64,000 nucleotides of DNA, taken from the NCBI GenBank assembly GCA_031769625.1, contig JAUIMM010000519.1, forward strand, positions 6,381,501 through 6,445,500, given 5' to 3'. Position 1 is the stretch's first letter. The number at the start of each line of letters is the position of its first letter. Positions 24,536-36,130 of the stretch are shown here, piece after piece. The position numbers and the translations under genes were made by a program. The notes beneath the pieces were generated by a model. The model did not search any database and had not been told where the DNA came from. It worked only from the letters and a program-made list of their open reading frames with translations. The stretch is from Taudactylus pleione (Eukaryota; Chordata; Amphibia; Anura; Myobatrachidae).

Positions 24536-24617
24536 TGGAATGCAAGGCCCACTGTCCACCCATAAAGAAGATAGACAGGAAGTGAGAAAACAAACAGTAA
24601 GAGACAGTACACACATA
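24536..24617. repeat. 82-bp segment identical to 35239-35320
   Basis: The segment begins TGGAATGCAAGGCCCACTGT and ends ACAGTACACACATA. By base-by-base reading it is identical to 35239-35320, and in both places it directly abuts the left end of a MITE-A. It is not part of the MITE consensus in the other copies. Confidence 0.95.
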
Positions 24618-25138
24618 GGGCCTGATTCAGAGCTGAACGCTCTGACCAGAGCGCTCACACTGAATCAGGGCCGTCCTATTTAAATGTGGAGGTGCCATTG
24701 CACAGCTTATGCGAGCGTCCATGATGATGGTCGCGATGGTCAAAGACCATCGCGACCATCAAGCTTGCGACGAGACTCTGCGGTAGGGTCTCGCTGCCGC
24801 AAGCCCAGGAGTGATTTTGGCTCTATCAGAGCCAAAGTCACTCCCACTGAAATCATTACTGATGTCAGTGGGGCCGGACTCAGACGGTAGGCGTTCCCAT
24901 GGGAACGCCTCCGTCTGGCAGCCACGCCCCCGGCACGCCCACCAAAGGGGGCGTGCTGTCAGTCACCATCGACAGGACGCCCCCTTTGGTGCGAGACTCC
25001 GAGCGATGTATTTCTCGACGCTCGCCGGGTCTCGCGCATGCGCACGACGGAGCTCCCATCGTCGTGCGCATGCGCATTCGCACAACATCGACCCGCTTGC
25101 GAGCGACCTTTGCTCGCGAGTGGGTCTGAATGACCCCC
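24618..25138. mobile_element. MITE-A element, 521 bp
   Basis: Starts GGGCCTGATTCAGAGC and ends TCTGAATGACCCCC, with duplication ATA on both sides (24615-24617 and 25139-25141). From the GTGATTTTGGCTCTATCAG hairpin rightward it is close to the 35.3-kb copy for several stems. Its left third is very different. Confidence 0.9.
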
Positions 25139-25141
25139 ATA

Positions 25142-26955
25142 GTTGTTTCTCTCTGTAGCCTATCTTGTCGCTGTGCTGCTTACTCTCCCACAGGTCCCTG
25201 TAAGGAGACAACACCACAGCCATGCAGGGCCCTAACCTAATGTTTTGTGTGTTACACCACTACACTTACTAACTTCAACAGCAGAGGCCCTCAACCCACT
25301 GGCCTATCAAGACGATAATTGTGTGTAGTGCAACAAAACCTAAGTTTTGCAATATACAATTTAACAAGAATACCCTGCACAGAAACCAAACAAAAGTGCA
25401 AACTTCTATCTCAGTACAAGAATATACCACAACACTGTCTCTTTCAGTATTGTCTATTTACCTGCTTAGCCAGAGCTGGCCAGCCCTTTTCTATCCCTGG
25501 GGTTATGGCAACCATTGGGGGACAACGGCTATTTAGGTGGGGCCTGGCAGCCCTGCACATGAGGGGAATTACACAAACTAGTGTGCGGAACTGGAGTGTC
25601 CCTCCACACAGGGGATGTGACTGGGGGTGAGAGCTGCTACACACAATACCCTCTGTCCTGGGCCTAATACACAGCATCACCTATGATGCTTAACCAGTTT
25701 GCTTGGGCAAGCATCATACGGGGGCAGGTCAAGTTATATTAATGGAATGATCTGGGCCTAGCGCACAGATCACTCACTGGAGGGCTCAGGCTATTGCCTG
25801 CCTAACTGGTGTTTGCTCTGGTGACCCTGGCATAGGATGATGGCCTGCCTACTTATTAATACAGTGGCCTGGGCCTTAAACCCAGAACAACTCACAATGG
25901 CTCAGGCTTGATGCCTGCCTACTAAAGACTGGAGGGAACTTGGGCCTAATGCCCAAGATCCCTTCTTTTGAAGGCTTACAGCCTGCCTATTGGGAACAAG
26001 CAGTGACTTGGGCCTACTGCCCAAAGTCCCTTTATTCCTTACAGGGCTCAGGCCTATGGGCCTGCCTACAATAGGACACAGGCCTAATGCCTGACTGATG
26101 ACACAGACTTTGTGCCTGATGATAACCCTGGGGTCTAGGGAGGATTTAAATATACAGTAGGTACTGGTGGCCCAGGGCTCCTACCGGTATGTTGGGAGAG
26201 GCCTCAGTGGGGAGCTTCGTTTGTAGCTCTTTTACTTCCCTCTAATGCTGCACTCCCCGGTCCTCAACTTTCTTCTGCCACTGCCCATCCTGGCCAGCAC
26301 CGCCGTCTCCTCTTCTCCGCTTCCAGCCACCGCTGGGCATCTTCTTCCTTGACTGAGGCATCTTCTGGCCTCTTCTGATTGGCTCGCTGTGGGTGCTTTC
26401 TATTGGCTGCTGGTCTGGAGCCATGATTGGCTTGTGGCCAGCGCCAAATTCAATCTACTTTGCCTGCTTCTGTACTTCCGGCGCTGGGATCAGACACTTG
26501 ATCTCGGCACTGTCTACTGCCCACACATATGCGCCACTATCCTGAAAATCACTGGGAAGATGGCGCCACGGAGGAGGAGGGACCACTTGACATCACAAGT
26601 TAAGATGAGGGGTTTGGGAGTGCCCGACTGCACACAAGCCCCCTCGGACCTTAATACACCCCTGTGAATTACAGTTATCCCATAGAAATGTATGGGACTG
26701 CTCTAATTGGTCAGAGTAACACAGTTCCCACACACTAAGTTTCAGAGTGAGTCCATTGATTTTGATGAATTGTGTCCTGTAACATTAGCATTTACTACTA
26801 GCACTATAAAGTCTAATCTCCGGCATGTAAAAAGGGACATATACTACTCTTTTCTCCTGGCATCAACCCATGCTTGCTTAGTCTCAAAATAAATCTAACA
26901 GACTCCAGGGAGAGCAGGTCATCTTCCCACATTCCACCCCATACAGTACCTAGTG
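25142..26955. other. no gene seen; degenerate repeats and CCAAT-rich block
   Basis: About 25745-26115 is a series of degenerate units of about 70-90 bp. They alternate TTGGGCCTAATGCCCAAG-like palindromes with GGCTCAGGC...GCCTGCCTA. About 26380-26440 has three CCAAT boxes in reverse (GATTGGC, TATTGGC, GATTGGC) in a GC-rich stretch. This could be the LTR or promoter of an unrecognised element. I see no coding region. Confidence 0.45.
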
Positions 26956-26963
26956 AAATGGGA

Positions 26964-27527
26964 GGTATGCAGTCGGGAAGCCAGTGGACCTAATCCCGAC
27001 AGCAGGCTTCCCGACTGCTTAATCCCGGCGAGGGTCAAATGACAGGCGTCTAAATCTAGACGCCTGTCATTTTACCAATGCCGGGAGACCACCGCCCGGC
27101 ATCCCGATGGAATGGACGCCGGGCGCCGAGCGCGGATAGCCGTGTTGGGGGGAGGGTTACGTTTAGGGTTCCCGGGGGGGACTTAGGGTTAGCCATGGTG
27201 GGGGGGAGGGTTAGGTTTAGGGTTCCCGGGAGGTTAGGTTTAGGCTAGGGGAAGGGAGGGTTAGGGTTAGGCACCCACGGGGAGGACTTAGGGTTAGGCA
27301 CCCCCCAGGGGACTTAGGTTTAGGCGGCGGGGAAGGGTGGGATTAGGGTTAGGCACTGGGGGGGAAAGCTAGGGTTAGGCACCCCTAAGGGAGGGTTAGG
27401 GTTAGGGGGTAGAATTAGGCTAGTCAATACTTACCTTAGGACAATCGGGATTTCCTCCTCTGCCGGGATGCCGCTGTCGGGATTGCAACTACCGGGCATG
27501 GGTCCAGCGGTAAATAATACCGATTCC
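26964..27527. mobile_element. telomere-like foldback element, 564 bp
   Basis: A perfect 8-bp duplication AAATGGGA (26956-26963 and 27528-27535) bounds it. The left part has two hairpins, GGAAGCC...GGCTTCC and TGACAGGCGTCTAAATCTAG with its complement. The core (about 27150-27425) is GGTTAGGGTTAGG/CACCCCC repeats. The right end is ATACCGATTCC. The 8-bp duplication suggests hAT- or P-type transposition; terminal repeats are weak. Confidence 0.85.
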
Positions 27528-27765
27528 AAATGGGAAGGATTATGGGCAAGGTAATGCACATTTTTAGAGAATTGCATCATAATTACCTGTCCTTTGCAGC
27601 ATTGCACAGGGGGCTCAGGGCCATAATTACATGAATAACCCCGCCCTTCACAATGGCCAACTGCATCTCCCCTGTTGGAAACACCACTGTTCTCTCCTGA
27701 CCTATGCTACCCTTCCAGAGCTGGATTCGTCTTGAGATATTATCCAGCTCTGCAAGATGCACAAA

Positions 27766-28288
27766 GGGCCTGATTCATTACGGATCGCTTTTGCGATCGC
27801 AGCTGTGATTACGCAAGCAGCAGGTCCATTGTGAAAATATGCTAATGTTTGCAATCGCTATGCTGCCACAGCACAACATAAGGATGTCCACTTCCCCTTA
27901 CTCACATCCGTAATAGTTAGCACAATAGCGAAACCATCGGTAACATCGAGTACCATCAAGGTCAGACCTTACTCAGAAATTGCTAAACTCATCGCACGCA
28001 GTGGGAGCTTAAGCTGTGTATGCCATCACAGTGGCTAATTTATGCATGCCCCTGTAATAAAATTCAAGCGCACTAATACGCCTGCGTTTTGCCGACCACC
28101 CCCCCCGTCACCACCCCCAAATGCTCACTTCCTGTCAATCACTCTGCGATGGACCTTGCGTAATGTCTGCGATCGCAGTGTGATTGCAGTGAGCCCTTCA
28201 AGCACGCGCATTGCGATACATGCGCAGAACACATCAATCGGCCGTCTGTGTGCATAATCGCAGTTGCGTTCGGTAATGAATCAGGCCC
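27766..28288. mobile_element. MITE-B element, 523 bp
   Basis: Terminal repeats GGGCCTGATTCATTAC and GTAATGAATCAGGCCC, with duplication AAA (27763-27765 and 28289-28291). It contains CGGTAACATCGAG and TTATGCATGCCCCT, as in the 39.49-kb copy. Confidence 0.9.
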
Positions 28289-29499
28289 AAAATGCTTATT
28301 TTGTCAGGGCGCATTTAACACCTCTAATTTTGTCATAAAGGGCCTCCAATTCTATATCTCCCCAATGTCTTTAAGGGATCATAGATAGAATCATTTTTCA
28401 TTTTGTGACATTTCCATACTAACTTAAAAGTTAATTCTATTCATTTATTCATAACAAATGATTTGGATAACGTGTTTTCCTGTATTACTGCTCTAGGAGG
28501 TATACAACCGGGAAACCGGCTGCCTTAATACGGGTGGTAACGTTGGCTTATCCAAATATATTTTGGGGTAAAAGGTAAAAAAGTTCCCTGACCCCTGATA
28601 TAGACTGTTGCATTTTCTCCATTTCAACTTTTTTTTATTTTTTATAAAAACACTAACATATGGTGTTTGGTTTGTTCAATACTTAAAATACACAGTAATT
28701 ACGAAGCATTTTTTTATTCCATTGCTCAATTTACAGTGATGTAATTAATATGTCTGCTGAGAATTAAAAGCAACCTTAGTTCACTTCTTCATATTAAGAA
28801 GGCTTATTTTTCTACAAAAAATAGGTGTACTGTTAAATCTGCACAAAGAGGTTATATCTATACAAAGTGTGACTACCCTATAGTTTCCTTGAAAGGCACT
28901 TTAAGCTGCGTAATTATATTGCCCCAATTCTGCCAAAAACAAACGTGAAAACCTGGAACCCTCTGTGGCAAAATCATCCCCACGACCTGACCCCAGGCCC
29001 ACGGAGTTTAAACCCACTACTGGCAACTCTGGAAACCCTGCCTCGGAAACTCACAAAAGTATACTGTAGTACAGGGTCTGGAATCGGGAACACAGAACTA
29101 AGCAATGACGAACTCAGAACTGCCAGCAGACCACTGCTGCACAGCCCTGGAATCTCATCCTGATCCCAGCCCTGAAACTAGAACCCGGACTCAGAACTCA
29201 GTAACTGAAAAAACAGAAATGGGGAACTGAAAACTGTCACAGCTGCTCAAACCTGGAACCCACTCCCTGATCCACAGCACTGGAACTGGTGCTGCGAGTC
29301 ACAGAGCCAGCACTAGCCACAAGACCCCAGAACAGGGAAGCTGTCACTAACCAGCCATATAGTGTATAATTACCACCACAGGCAGCCAATGATTCTGGCA
29401 GTAAGGACACATGAAAATGGTGTGTGTGCTGTTGGAGGTAGTATGGCAGATAATATTACACACCAGCTGATCTTCTAATCGCAAGGCAGCCCAATGCTT
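28289..29499. other. no gene seen
   Basis: A fragment of the telomere-like family's left end lies near 28498-28550 (GGTATACAACCGGGAAACC). About 28940-29340 is rich in GGAAC/CAGAACT and resembles the leader of some unknown repeat. No protein signature. Confidence 0.45.
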
Positions 29500-29507
29500 A
29501 ACCAGTG

Positions 29508-29963
29508 GGGTGTAGTAGGTCAAATCCTGACAGCGGCAGCCCGACAAGGGTGAAAATCCCGATCTTCCCTAAGGTAAGAATCGCTAACCTAATTCTACCC
29601 CCTAATCCTAACCCTCCCTTAGTGGTGCCTAACCCTAACCTCCCTCCCAAGTGCCTAAACCTAATCCCCCCTCTAAGTGCCTAAACCTAACCCCCCCCTT
29701 CCCCGCTACCTAAACCTAAGTCCCCCGCGGGGGTGCCTAATCCTAACCTCCCCTTCCCCTAGCCTAAACCTAACCCTCCCCCCCATGGCTGTGTGCGTCC
29801 GGCGCCCGACTAACCTTTGTTCAGTATGCAGGGCGTCGGTCTTCCGGCATATGGTTAATGACAGGCGTCGAGTTTTCGACGCCTGTCATTAGTACCACAC
29901 CGGATTAGAGAGTCTGGAAGCCGGCGGTCGGCATTTAGACCATCGGCTTCCAGACTACATCCC
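29508..29963. mobile_element. telomere-like foldback element, reverse orientation, 456 bp
   Basis: Duplication AACCAGTG lies at 29500-29507 and 29964-29971. In reverse orientation it carries the same hairpins as the 26.96-kb copy (TGACAGGCGTCGAGTTTTCG and complement at about 29860-29890) and the CCTAACCCTAACC core (about 29590-29785). Confidence 0.85.
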
Positions 29964-29971
29964 AACCAGTG

Positions 29972-30439
29972 GGGTGGTCTATTCAGCTGTAACCTGGACA
30001 TACAGCTGTACTCACAGTATAGTATGTAAGAGACTCTGAGCATGGAGCCGAGCTTCAACAGAATGTACAGGCACCTACTGGGGTAGCGGTGCAGGATACA
30101 AGCGGTGACATCCAGTATGTAATACAATAATGGTATTGTCTTACAGAGCTGAGATGAACACGTCCGTAACAAGATGGCACCTCACATGCACAGAAGACTA
30201 AATGGTGGCCATCTTAGTTAGGGAATGAAGCCTCCCAGATGGAACCAATATGAAATCTCCTCAGTAGCGATCTCCAGGTTTTAACACTCCCCCCTCGCTA
30301 CAAGCTTCTCCATGTTACAAACACATTTACTTTTAGCAGTCAGTAAAAAATGTAGGGTTAGTCAACTAGGAAAATGTCAACATTTAAGACAATTCTAGGC
30401 CACATTTCTTGAAAAGGGTATATGTCAGACTCCTCTCAT
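29972..30439. other. no gene seen
   Basis: Spacer between two telomere-like elements. I see no repeat ends or coding signature. Confidence 0.45.
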
Positions 30440-30760
30440 TGGGATGGTTATGGGATGGCGGCACTCGGGATGCTGGCGGGCAAAATCCTGACACCGGCAT
30501 CCCGACAGGGTTAGGATACCGACACTTGTCGGGCACTATCCTAACCCACCCCCTCTCCCTACCCTAACCCTCCCACCACAGTGCCTAAACCTAACCTTCC
30601 CCTCTCCACACCCTAAACCTAACCCTCACCCCTTAGTGCCTAACCCTTAACACTAACCCCCCCTAACCCCGCTACTTACCTTCGGGATTCTGACAGGTAT
30701 TGGGATTCCAGTGTCGGCATTCTGACCGCCAGAATTCCTGCAGTTGGGATATTGACCACG
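30440..30760. mobile_element. telomere-like element, fragment
   Basis: GGGATGGCGGCACTCGGGAT on the left, CCCTAACC-type core at about 30545-30665, and CGGGATTCTGACAGG on the right. Boundaries are approximate and no duplication was found. Confidence 0.6.
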
Positions 30761-30785
30761 TCCCCTCTCACTGACTCCAAACTAT

Positions 30786-31382
30786 GGGCCTGATTCAGAC
30801 CCGGACGCTAAGTTGTGCTCGCTCGCTCTGAGCAATGGTTGCCCGTCTGCGCATGCATATAAGTCGCAGTGCGCGTGCGCAAACTAGTACAAGCGATCGG
30901 ATTTTGCTTGCTCGCCCTGAAAAGACTGCCTGGTGGAATGAGTGACAGATTACGCCATTTGTGGGTGGTAACAGGGGAAGGTGTGAGCGGGGGAGTGGTG
31001 CTGCGAATGCAGGCGTGTCTGGCCGTCAGAACGGAGTTTAATGGGTGTGCATAATTAGCAAAGTAGCGTCATTGAACACGTCACTTGGTTGTTCTTTACC
31101 CTGAACTACTCGCAGTGCTTGCGGGAGGGCAAGGTCTACCTCAAGCGCTGCGAGCAGCTCCGGTGGCTCTCGATGTTACCGATTAATCCTTCAACTACCG
31201 GAGATGATGTGTGTTGCGAGTGGCAAGGGGGCTCCTTTATACACTAGCGAGCACTTATTGCCGGGGTTCGCTAAGACATAGAGGGCGTCCTTACAAGATG
31301 CAATGCGAGCGCTTAATTTAAATATCCAGCCCCTTTTTGCCAGCAAGCGGCCGCAATTTGCGAGTGGGTCTGAATCAGGCCC
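30786..31382. mobile_element. MITE-B element, 597 bp
   Basis: Terminal repeats GGGCCTGATTCAGACC and GGTCTGAATCAGGCCC-like. Flanking triplets TAT/TAC match at two of three bases. The interior matches the 5.06-kb copy (GCGCAAACTAG, GGTAACAGGGGAAGGTG). Confidence 0.85.
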
Positions 31383-32460
31383 TACATCAACAGTCTCTTT
31401 CCTCACGAAATCATGGCTGCTGTCACTCTCAATGTTGTTGATGTCTTTCATGCTTTTGAAACTTCCTTCACACAAAGTCTCTTTGGCTATTTTGGATTTC
31501 CACTCACACCAGTCAGTTCTTGACTTTGGCTCTCGGATATCTAGAGGTTCACAGATCACAATATTTGTGAAATCCTCATCGTACATTGTTGGTGGCTTTC
31601 CAATATTTGATCTCACTGAAGTTCTTTTCTGTGGTTAGATGGCCACCCTGGTAGCTCCTGGTCCAGATATGTCTACAGCTGCTAGTATATCCAGTGACAC
31701 ATACTTGTTCTGCTTTTTCAGAATCTACATTTTCTTTCATTTATGCTTTCTCTTGGAATATAACATCTCTTGACAAGCTTTCTAGTGTTTGGATTCCAAA
31801 GTCTGTAACTTATACATTCATGGCAATAATAAAATATGATACACTTTATAGACTTTGAATCTAGCTCTTATCTCTTTCGGTATGTGTACATGTGCACTTC
31901 CAAAAGTTCTGAAATGCTTTACACTTGGTTTACTTCTTGACCACGTCTCAATTGGTGTTTTGTCTTTTAAGACAACTATGAGAGAAGGTTTTTTCAAGTA
32001 AACTGCTGTGGACAAAATTGCTGGTTTAGGGCTGCATCCTTCAGCATGCATCTGGCTCTCTCCACTAGTGTGCTATTTGCACGCTCACTTACACCGTTTT
32101 GCTCTGGCGTGTATGGGATGGTCAACTGATGGTCAAGTCATTGCTTCTTTAGGAAGAATCCACACCTCTGTTTAGATATTCTCCACCATTGTTAGATCTC
32201 AAGGTTTTTAGTATGTGACTCCACCAATCTCTTGTAAACTGCAGTTTTCTTCTTACTTCAGATTTTTCTTTAATGAAGTTTACATGTGTCGTTCTTGTGG
32301 AATCATAGATGAACGGTATGAAGTATCTGTACCCACTTACAGTATTGACTTGACCTCCATTGAACCACACACATCTGTATGCACCATCGCTCTACTTGCT
32401 GACTTTGGAAATGGTTGGCGGCTTTGCTTTCCGGTTAGACACACATTGGGTCTTTATGTG
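31383..32460 (-). pseudogene. Ty1/copia integrase remnant
   Basis: Read on the minus strand from 32460: GKQSRQPFPKSASRAM with VHTDVCGSMEV (first catalytic Asp), then SGYRYFIPFIYD, KSEVRRK and LRSNNGGEY. The second Asp is replaced by Asn at about 32192. Next come LTIPYTPEQNGVSERAN with the catalytic Glu, and the copia C-terminal signature KDKTPIETW...KPSVKHFRTFG at about 31870-31960. At least three frameshifts or stops separate these pieces. A more distant open stretch (31383-31616) starting RSNIGKPPTMYDEDF may be the linker before reverse transcriptase. The left side is cut by the MITE-B at 30786-31382. Confidence 0.85.
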
Positions 32461-32681
32461 TCAGTCATGGTTATTCCTGTGACTTTTCACTACAATCTCA
32501 CCTATGACATTATTCCACCACAGTCTATACATTGTCTTCCTGCCTCACACATATGACCTATTAAATAAAAATAGAATACAGTTATACTTTTAAGCATATT
32601 CCCTGAGCCAATGTGCATCGTCTTACTATAACACTGCAAAAACCTACATTTTCATAATCTGAGAAACAATTACAGCATAAT

Positions 32682-32858
32682 GGGGGAGATATACTAAGCC
32701 TTGGATAGTAATAAAGTGGAGAGAGATAAAGTACCAACCAATCAGATCCTAACTGTCACTTTACAGGCTGTGTTTGAAAATTGGCAGTTAGGAGCTGATT
32801 GGTTGGTACTTTATGTCTCTCCACTTTATCACTCTCCAAGACTTAGTACATCTCCCCC
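32682..32858. mobile_element. palindromic MITE, 177 bp
   Basis: Near-perfect inverted repeat. GGGGGAGATATACTAAG pairs with CTTAGTACATCTCCCCC, and inner arms ATAAAGTACCAACCAATCAG and complement are present. The core GTTAGGAGCTGATTGG is shared with the elements at 47.8 and 54.0 kb. The target duplication is not clear. Confidence 0.85.
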
Positions 32859-33375
32859 ACAATCCAAGAAACAGCCATTTATATATACTGCACATTTTAT
32901 ATTATAAGCTGGTTGACTATACAGGACAGCGGAGAAAAAGACAGTATTGTCTAAGGAAGCATATGATGATAACTGGCATTTTTATGCTCCATACATACAG
33001 TATCTGTCCAGACAGAACGATAGCAGGGTTTGTATGCCAGTTCCCAGTACACTTTCCCACGTTCCCAGCTCTTTTGTTTATTTTTCATATTTTATTTATC
33101 TTGGAGTTTTTACTCTGGTATCAGTATAAAGTGCTCATTTCTAGTCTTTGTACCAAGCATGTACACTGTGTATTTGCATTTGCAGCCTATAATTTTATAT
33201 AGTCCTACAATAACTCATGTTTTGACTGTGTCATACACACACATATTAAATATGGATACGATTTTCAGAGGTCACAACTGGCAACAGTTTATATACTGTA
33301 ATTAAATTAAACATAGAAGCAGTTATTTAAGACAACAGGATTGTGTGACAGTCACATCTATGTGTTTGAGATTGT
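32859..33375. other. no gene seen
   Basis: AT-rich, no repeat ends or coding signature. Confidence 0.45.
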
Positions 33376-33950
33376 GGGGCCTATTCATCATAACTAAAAA
33401 TTCTCTGGAGGTAATTAGGTTTAGAACTCGCAAGGATTTCTACCTAATTAGCAGAGGAATTCATCATACCTCCTCTCCATAAGTATCTATTCCGAAAAGC
33501 TGTAATTTTTACGATGACAGCTTTTCGGGAAATAGATCTTTTTCCCTATCTGCTCTAACTTACCGCAGCTGTAATCAGTGCTGCGCATGTGCTATTGCAT
33601 CCGTAAAAGCACTGCCTATAGCTGCGGTAATTCTGTCCCCCCAAACCCCCCCTCTGCTCACCCCCCCTGTACCCGCTGCAGCCGCCTCCGGCGTGTTCTC
33701 CCAGCAGAGCACAGCAAAGTTTAGAAAAAAAAAAAAAAAGGGAAAAACTTTTTTGTGTTCTTCCGGTAGAACACAGTGTCATAGCAGCAGACGGAGCCTG
33801 AGAAGTGACCAGAGCGCCAGAGGGAGCGGAGGAGGACCTGCCTAGCTGACAGCAGGTAAGTGTCACCTGCTATACGCCACCTCACAGTGGCGGATAGTAA
33901 CACCATGAAATTCCGAAAATATATAATTTTCGGAATTTGATGAATAGCAT
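33376..33950. mobile_element. non-autonomous element with GGGCCTATTCATCA end
   Basis: The left end GGGGCCTATTCATCATA has a weaker partner TTTGATGAATAGC on the right. Inner inverted pieces AGCTGTAATTTTTACG...and CGAAAAGCTG...CAGCTTTTCG occur at about 33495-33530. A GC-rich block ends in CAGCAGGTAAGT (about 33850), a strong splice-donor match. No coding signature. Confidence 0.55.
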
Positions 33951-34163
33951 AATTTCCATATCCCCATACTAATGTATGGGGAGTGTGGAAATGAACGCAG
34001 GGAGACTTAGAAAGCAGATATCAGTGATATACAGTCCGGGAGAAATAGCCTAACTTATGCAATTCAACAACAAACTTTTGGAACTCAACTGTTTCTTTGT
34101 CACATTCCGCTATTACTGTACATCTACAATGTCTTCAGAGCTTTAAGCTGTAATTTAATATCT
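33951..34163. other. no gene seen
   Basis: Short spacer without recognisable content. Confidence 0.4.
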
Positions 34164-34165
34164 TA

Positions 34166-34524
34166 TGGTGGGTACACACTACACGATATGCTCCCTGAGC
34201 GATATCGTGTAGTGTTGTCCCCGGCAGGCTGTGCTCAATGTCGTTCATGACATTGAGCACAGCCGCTGAACGATATCATTAACGATATCGTTCAGCGCCG
34301 GGCTCTCTCCCCCATTCCCTGACATGCAGCAACCTGACGAGATCGTCAGGTTGGCCTGCAAGTCAGCCCGATGAACGATGATGACGAACGACCCAAGGGA
34401 ACGCGCGTCGTCGTCATCGTTCATCTTTTTGTGGTTAAAAATGGACGATAAAGTGGACGACTGAACGATAACGATATCGTTATCGTTCAGTCGTCCACTT
34501 TATCGCCCAAGGGTGTACGTACCA
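34166..34524. mobile_element. TA-flanked MITE, 359 bp
   Basis: Ends TGGTGGGTACACACT and GGGTGTACGTACCA with TA on both sides. The interior has palindromes such as ACGATATCGTTATCGTTCAG (about 34470-34490) and TGCTCAATGTCGTTCATGAC with its complement. A TA duplication points to Tc1/mariner-type mobilisation. Confidence 0.8.
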
Positions 34525-34889
34525 TAAGTGCTAAAATGTAAATTTTGACAGCCATTTGTCACCCCAGCATTTTGACCCTGTGCTTCAGAAAGGCGTCAAC
34601 ACATGTGTTCCTTGGCCCTAAATGGCAGGGCCGGATTAAGGGGGGGCGACAGGGGCGGTCATCCCGGGGTACCCACACATAGAGGGGCCCTCACAACAAG
34701 CGCAGGCAGGGGGGGTCTGTGTACTTAGAAGCCCCTCTGACAGACAAATCTCGGCGAAGTGGGGGCAGAGCCAAAATGTCAAGCCCCACCCCCATATTAC
34801 CCACAAATCGCGGCAGTACAAAGCAAGGGGGCGGGGCCCAATGTGAAGTGCCCACCGCCATTTTCGACCTGCAGCATAAAAATGTGTAC

Positions 34890-35082
34890 TGGTTTATTAC
34901 GTATATATGTGTATGCATGTGTTTGTGTGTATATAATGTATGTGTTATTGTGTGCATACTGTGAATGTGTTAGTATGTATATATGTGTATGTATGTGTTC
35001 ATTAATGTGTGTGTATATGGATGTGTGTACACTGTATATGTGTGAAATATATATATATATATATATACACACACATACATAT
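34890..35082. repeat. TATGTGTG-rich simple repeat
   Basis: Alternating TGTGTG, TATATA and TATGTATG runs, with a pure (AT)n tract at about 35047-35067. Open frames across it are composition effects. Confidence 0.85.
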
Positions 35083-35238
35083 ACAAGTTGAGTCTCCCAT
35101 ATCCAAATGTTCCGAAATATGGAATATTTTTGGCATGACTGAGATAATGAAACCTTTGATTTTTGCTGGTTCAATGTACAGAAACTTTGTCTAAGGCACA
35201 AATTCTTAAAAATATTGTATAAAATTACCATCAGGCTG

Positions 35239-35320
35239 TGGAATGCAAGGCCCACTGTCCACCCATAAAGAAGATAGACAGGAAGTGAGAAAACAAACAG
35301 TAAGAGACAGTACACACATA
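35239..35320. repeat. 82-bp segment identical to 24536-24617
   Basis: It lies between the left half of the pogo-like element (ending ATCAGGCTG at 35238) and a MITE-A. Comparison with the intact copy shows the insertion into the pogo-like element spans 35239-35870, so this segment came in together with the MITE-A. Confidence 0.93.
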
Positions 35321-35870
35321 GGGCCTGATTCAGAGCCGGACACTCTGACCAGAGCGCTCGCTCTGAATCAGGGCCCACCTCCATAACTATGGAGTGTCCT
35401 CCTGGACGCTCGTATAGCTGTGGGTCACCACCCACAGCATATACGAGCGTGCAGGATGATGGTCGCGATGGTCTTGACCATCGCGACCATCGCCAGTGCG
35501 AACAGAAGCCTGCGGTTGAGTTTTTCAACCGCAAGGCCAGGAGTGATTTTGGCTCTATCAGAGCCAAAATCACTCCCACTGACATCACTAGTGATGTCAG
35601 TGGGGCCGGCTTCTGACGGTAGGCGTTCCCTTGGGAACGCCTCCATCTGGCAGGCACGCCCCCAGCACGCCCACCAAAGGGGGCGTGCTGTCAATCAACA
35701 TCGACAGCACGCCCCCTTTGATCAGACACAACGAGTGAAGGAAAGTCCTTCGCTCGTCGCGTCTCGCGCATGCGCACGACGGAGCTCCCTCCGTCGTGCG
35801 CATGCGCAGTGCACACCATCAACCCACTTGCGAGCGGACAGCCGCTCGCAAGTGGATCTGAATCAGGCCC
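35321..35870. mobile_element. MITE-A element, clearest hairpin chain, 550 bp
   Basis: Nearly the whole element is consecutive inverted repeats. The stems lie at 35321-35375, 35408-35449, 35458-35491, 35509-35536, 35541-35575, 35575-35604, 35621-35642, 35675-35720, 35731-35757, 35766-35807 and 35824-35855. Most arms are perfect, for example GGTCGCGATGGTC/GACCATCGCGACC. The immediate flanks are not a 3-bp duplication, because the left flank is the 82-bp segment. No coding capacity. Confidence 0.93.
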
Positions 35871-36130
35871 TGTGTGTATAGGGTGTATATGAAACATAAA
35901 TGAATTTAATTTCTGTACACAAACTTTGTTTGAACCAAAAAATTATTGAAAATATTGTATAAAATTATCTGCAGGTGTGTATAAGGTGTATATAACACAT
36001 AAATGCATTCTGTGTGTATATTTGGGTCCTATTCCCAAGATATTTCATCATGGTATGCAATTATTCTAAAATACGGAATATTCCGTTATCCAAAATACCC
36101 CTGGTCCCAAGCATTTTGGATATGGGAGAC

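Noticed and set aside
27150..27425. Chromosome-fusion relic or true telomere
   Set aside because: The G-rich TTAGGG-like tract is interrupted by CACCCCC blocks and lies inside an element with an exact 8-bp target duplication.
32215..32556. 113-residue plus-strand frame
   Set aside because: It is the antisense shadow of the copia integrase remnant.
34797..35657. 286-residue open frame on the minus strand
   Set aside because: It crosses a TG/TA microsatellite, the pogo-like element and MITE-A stems, so it has no unitary origin or domain.
35321..35870. CRISPR-like or bacterial hairpin array
   Set aside because: Repeats are not identical or regularly spaced, and the surrounding DNA is eukaryotic transposon sequence.
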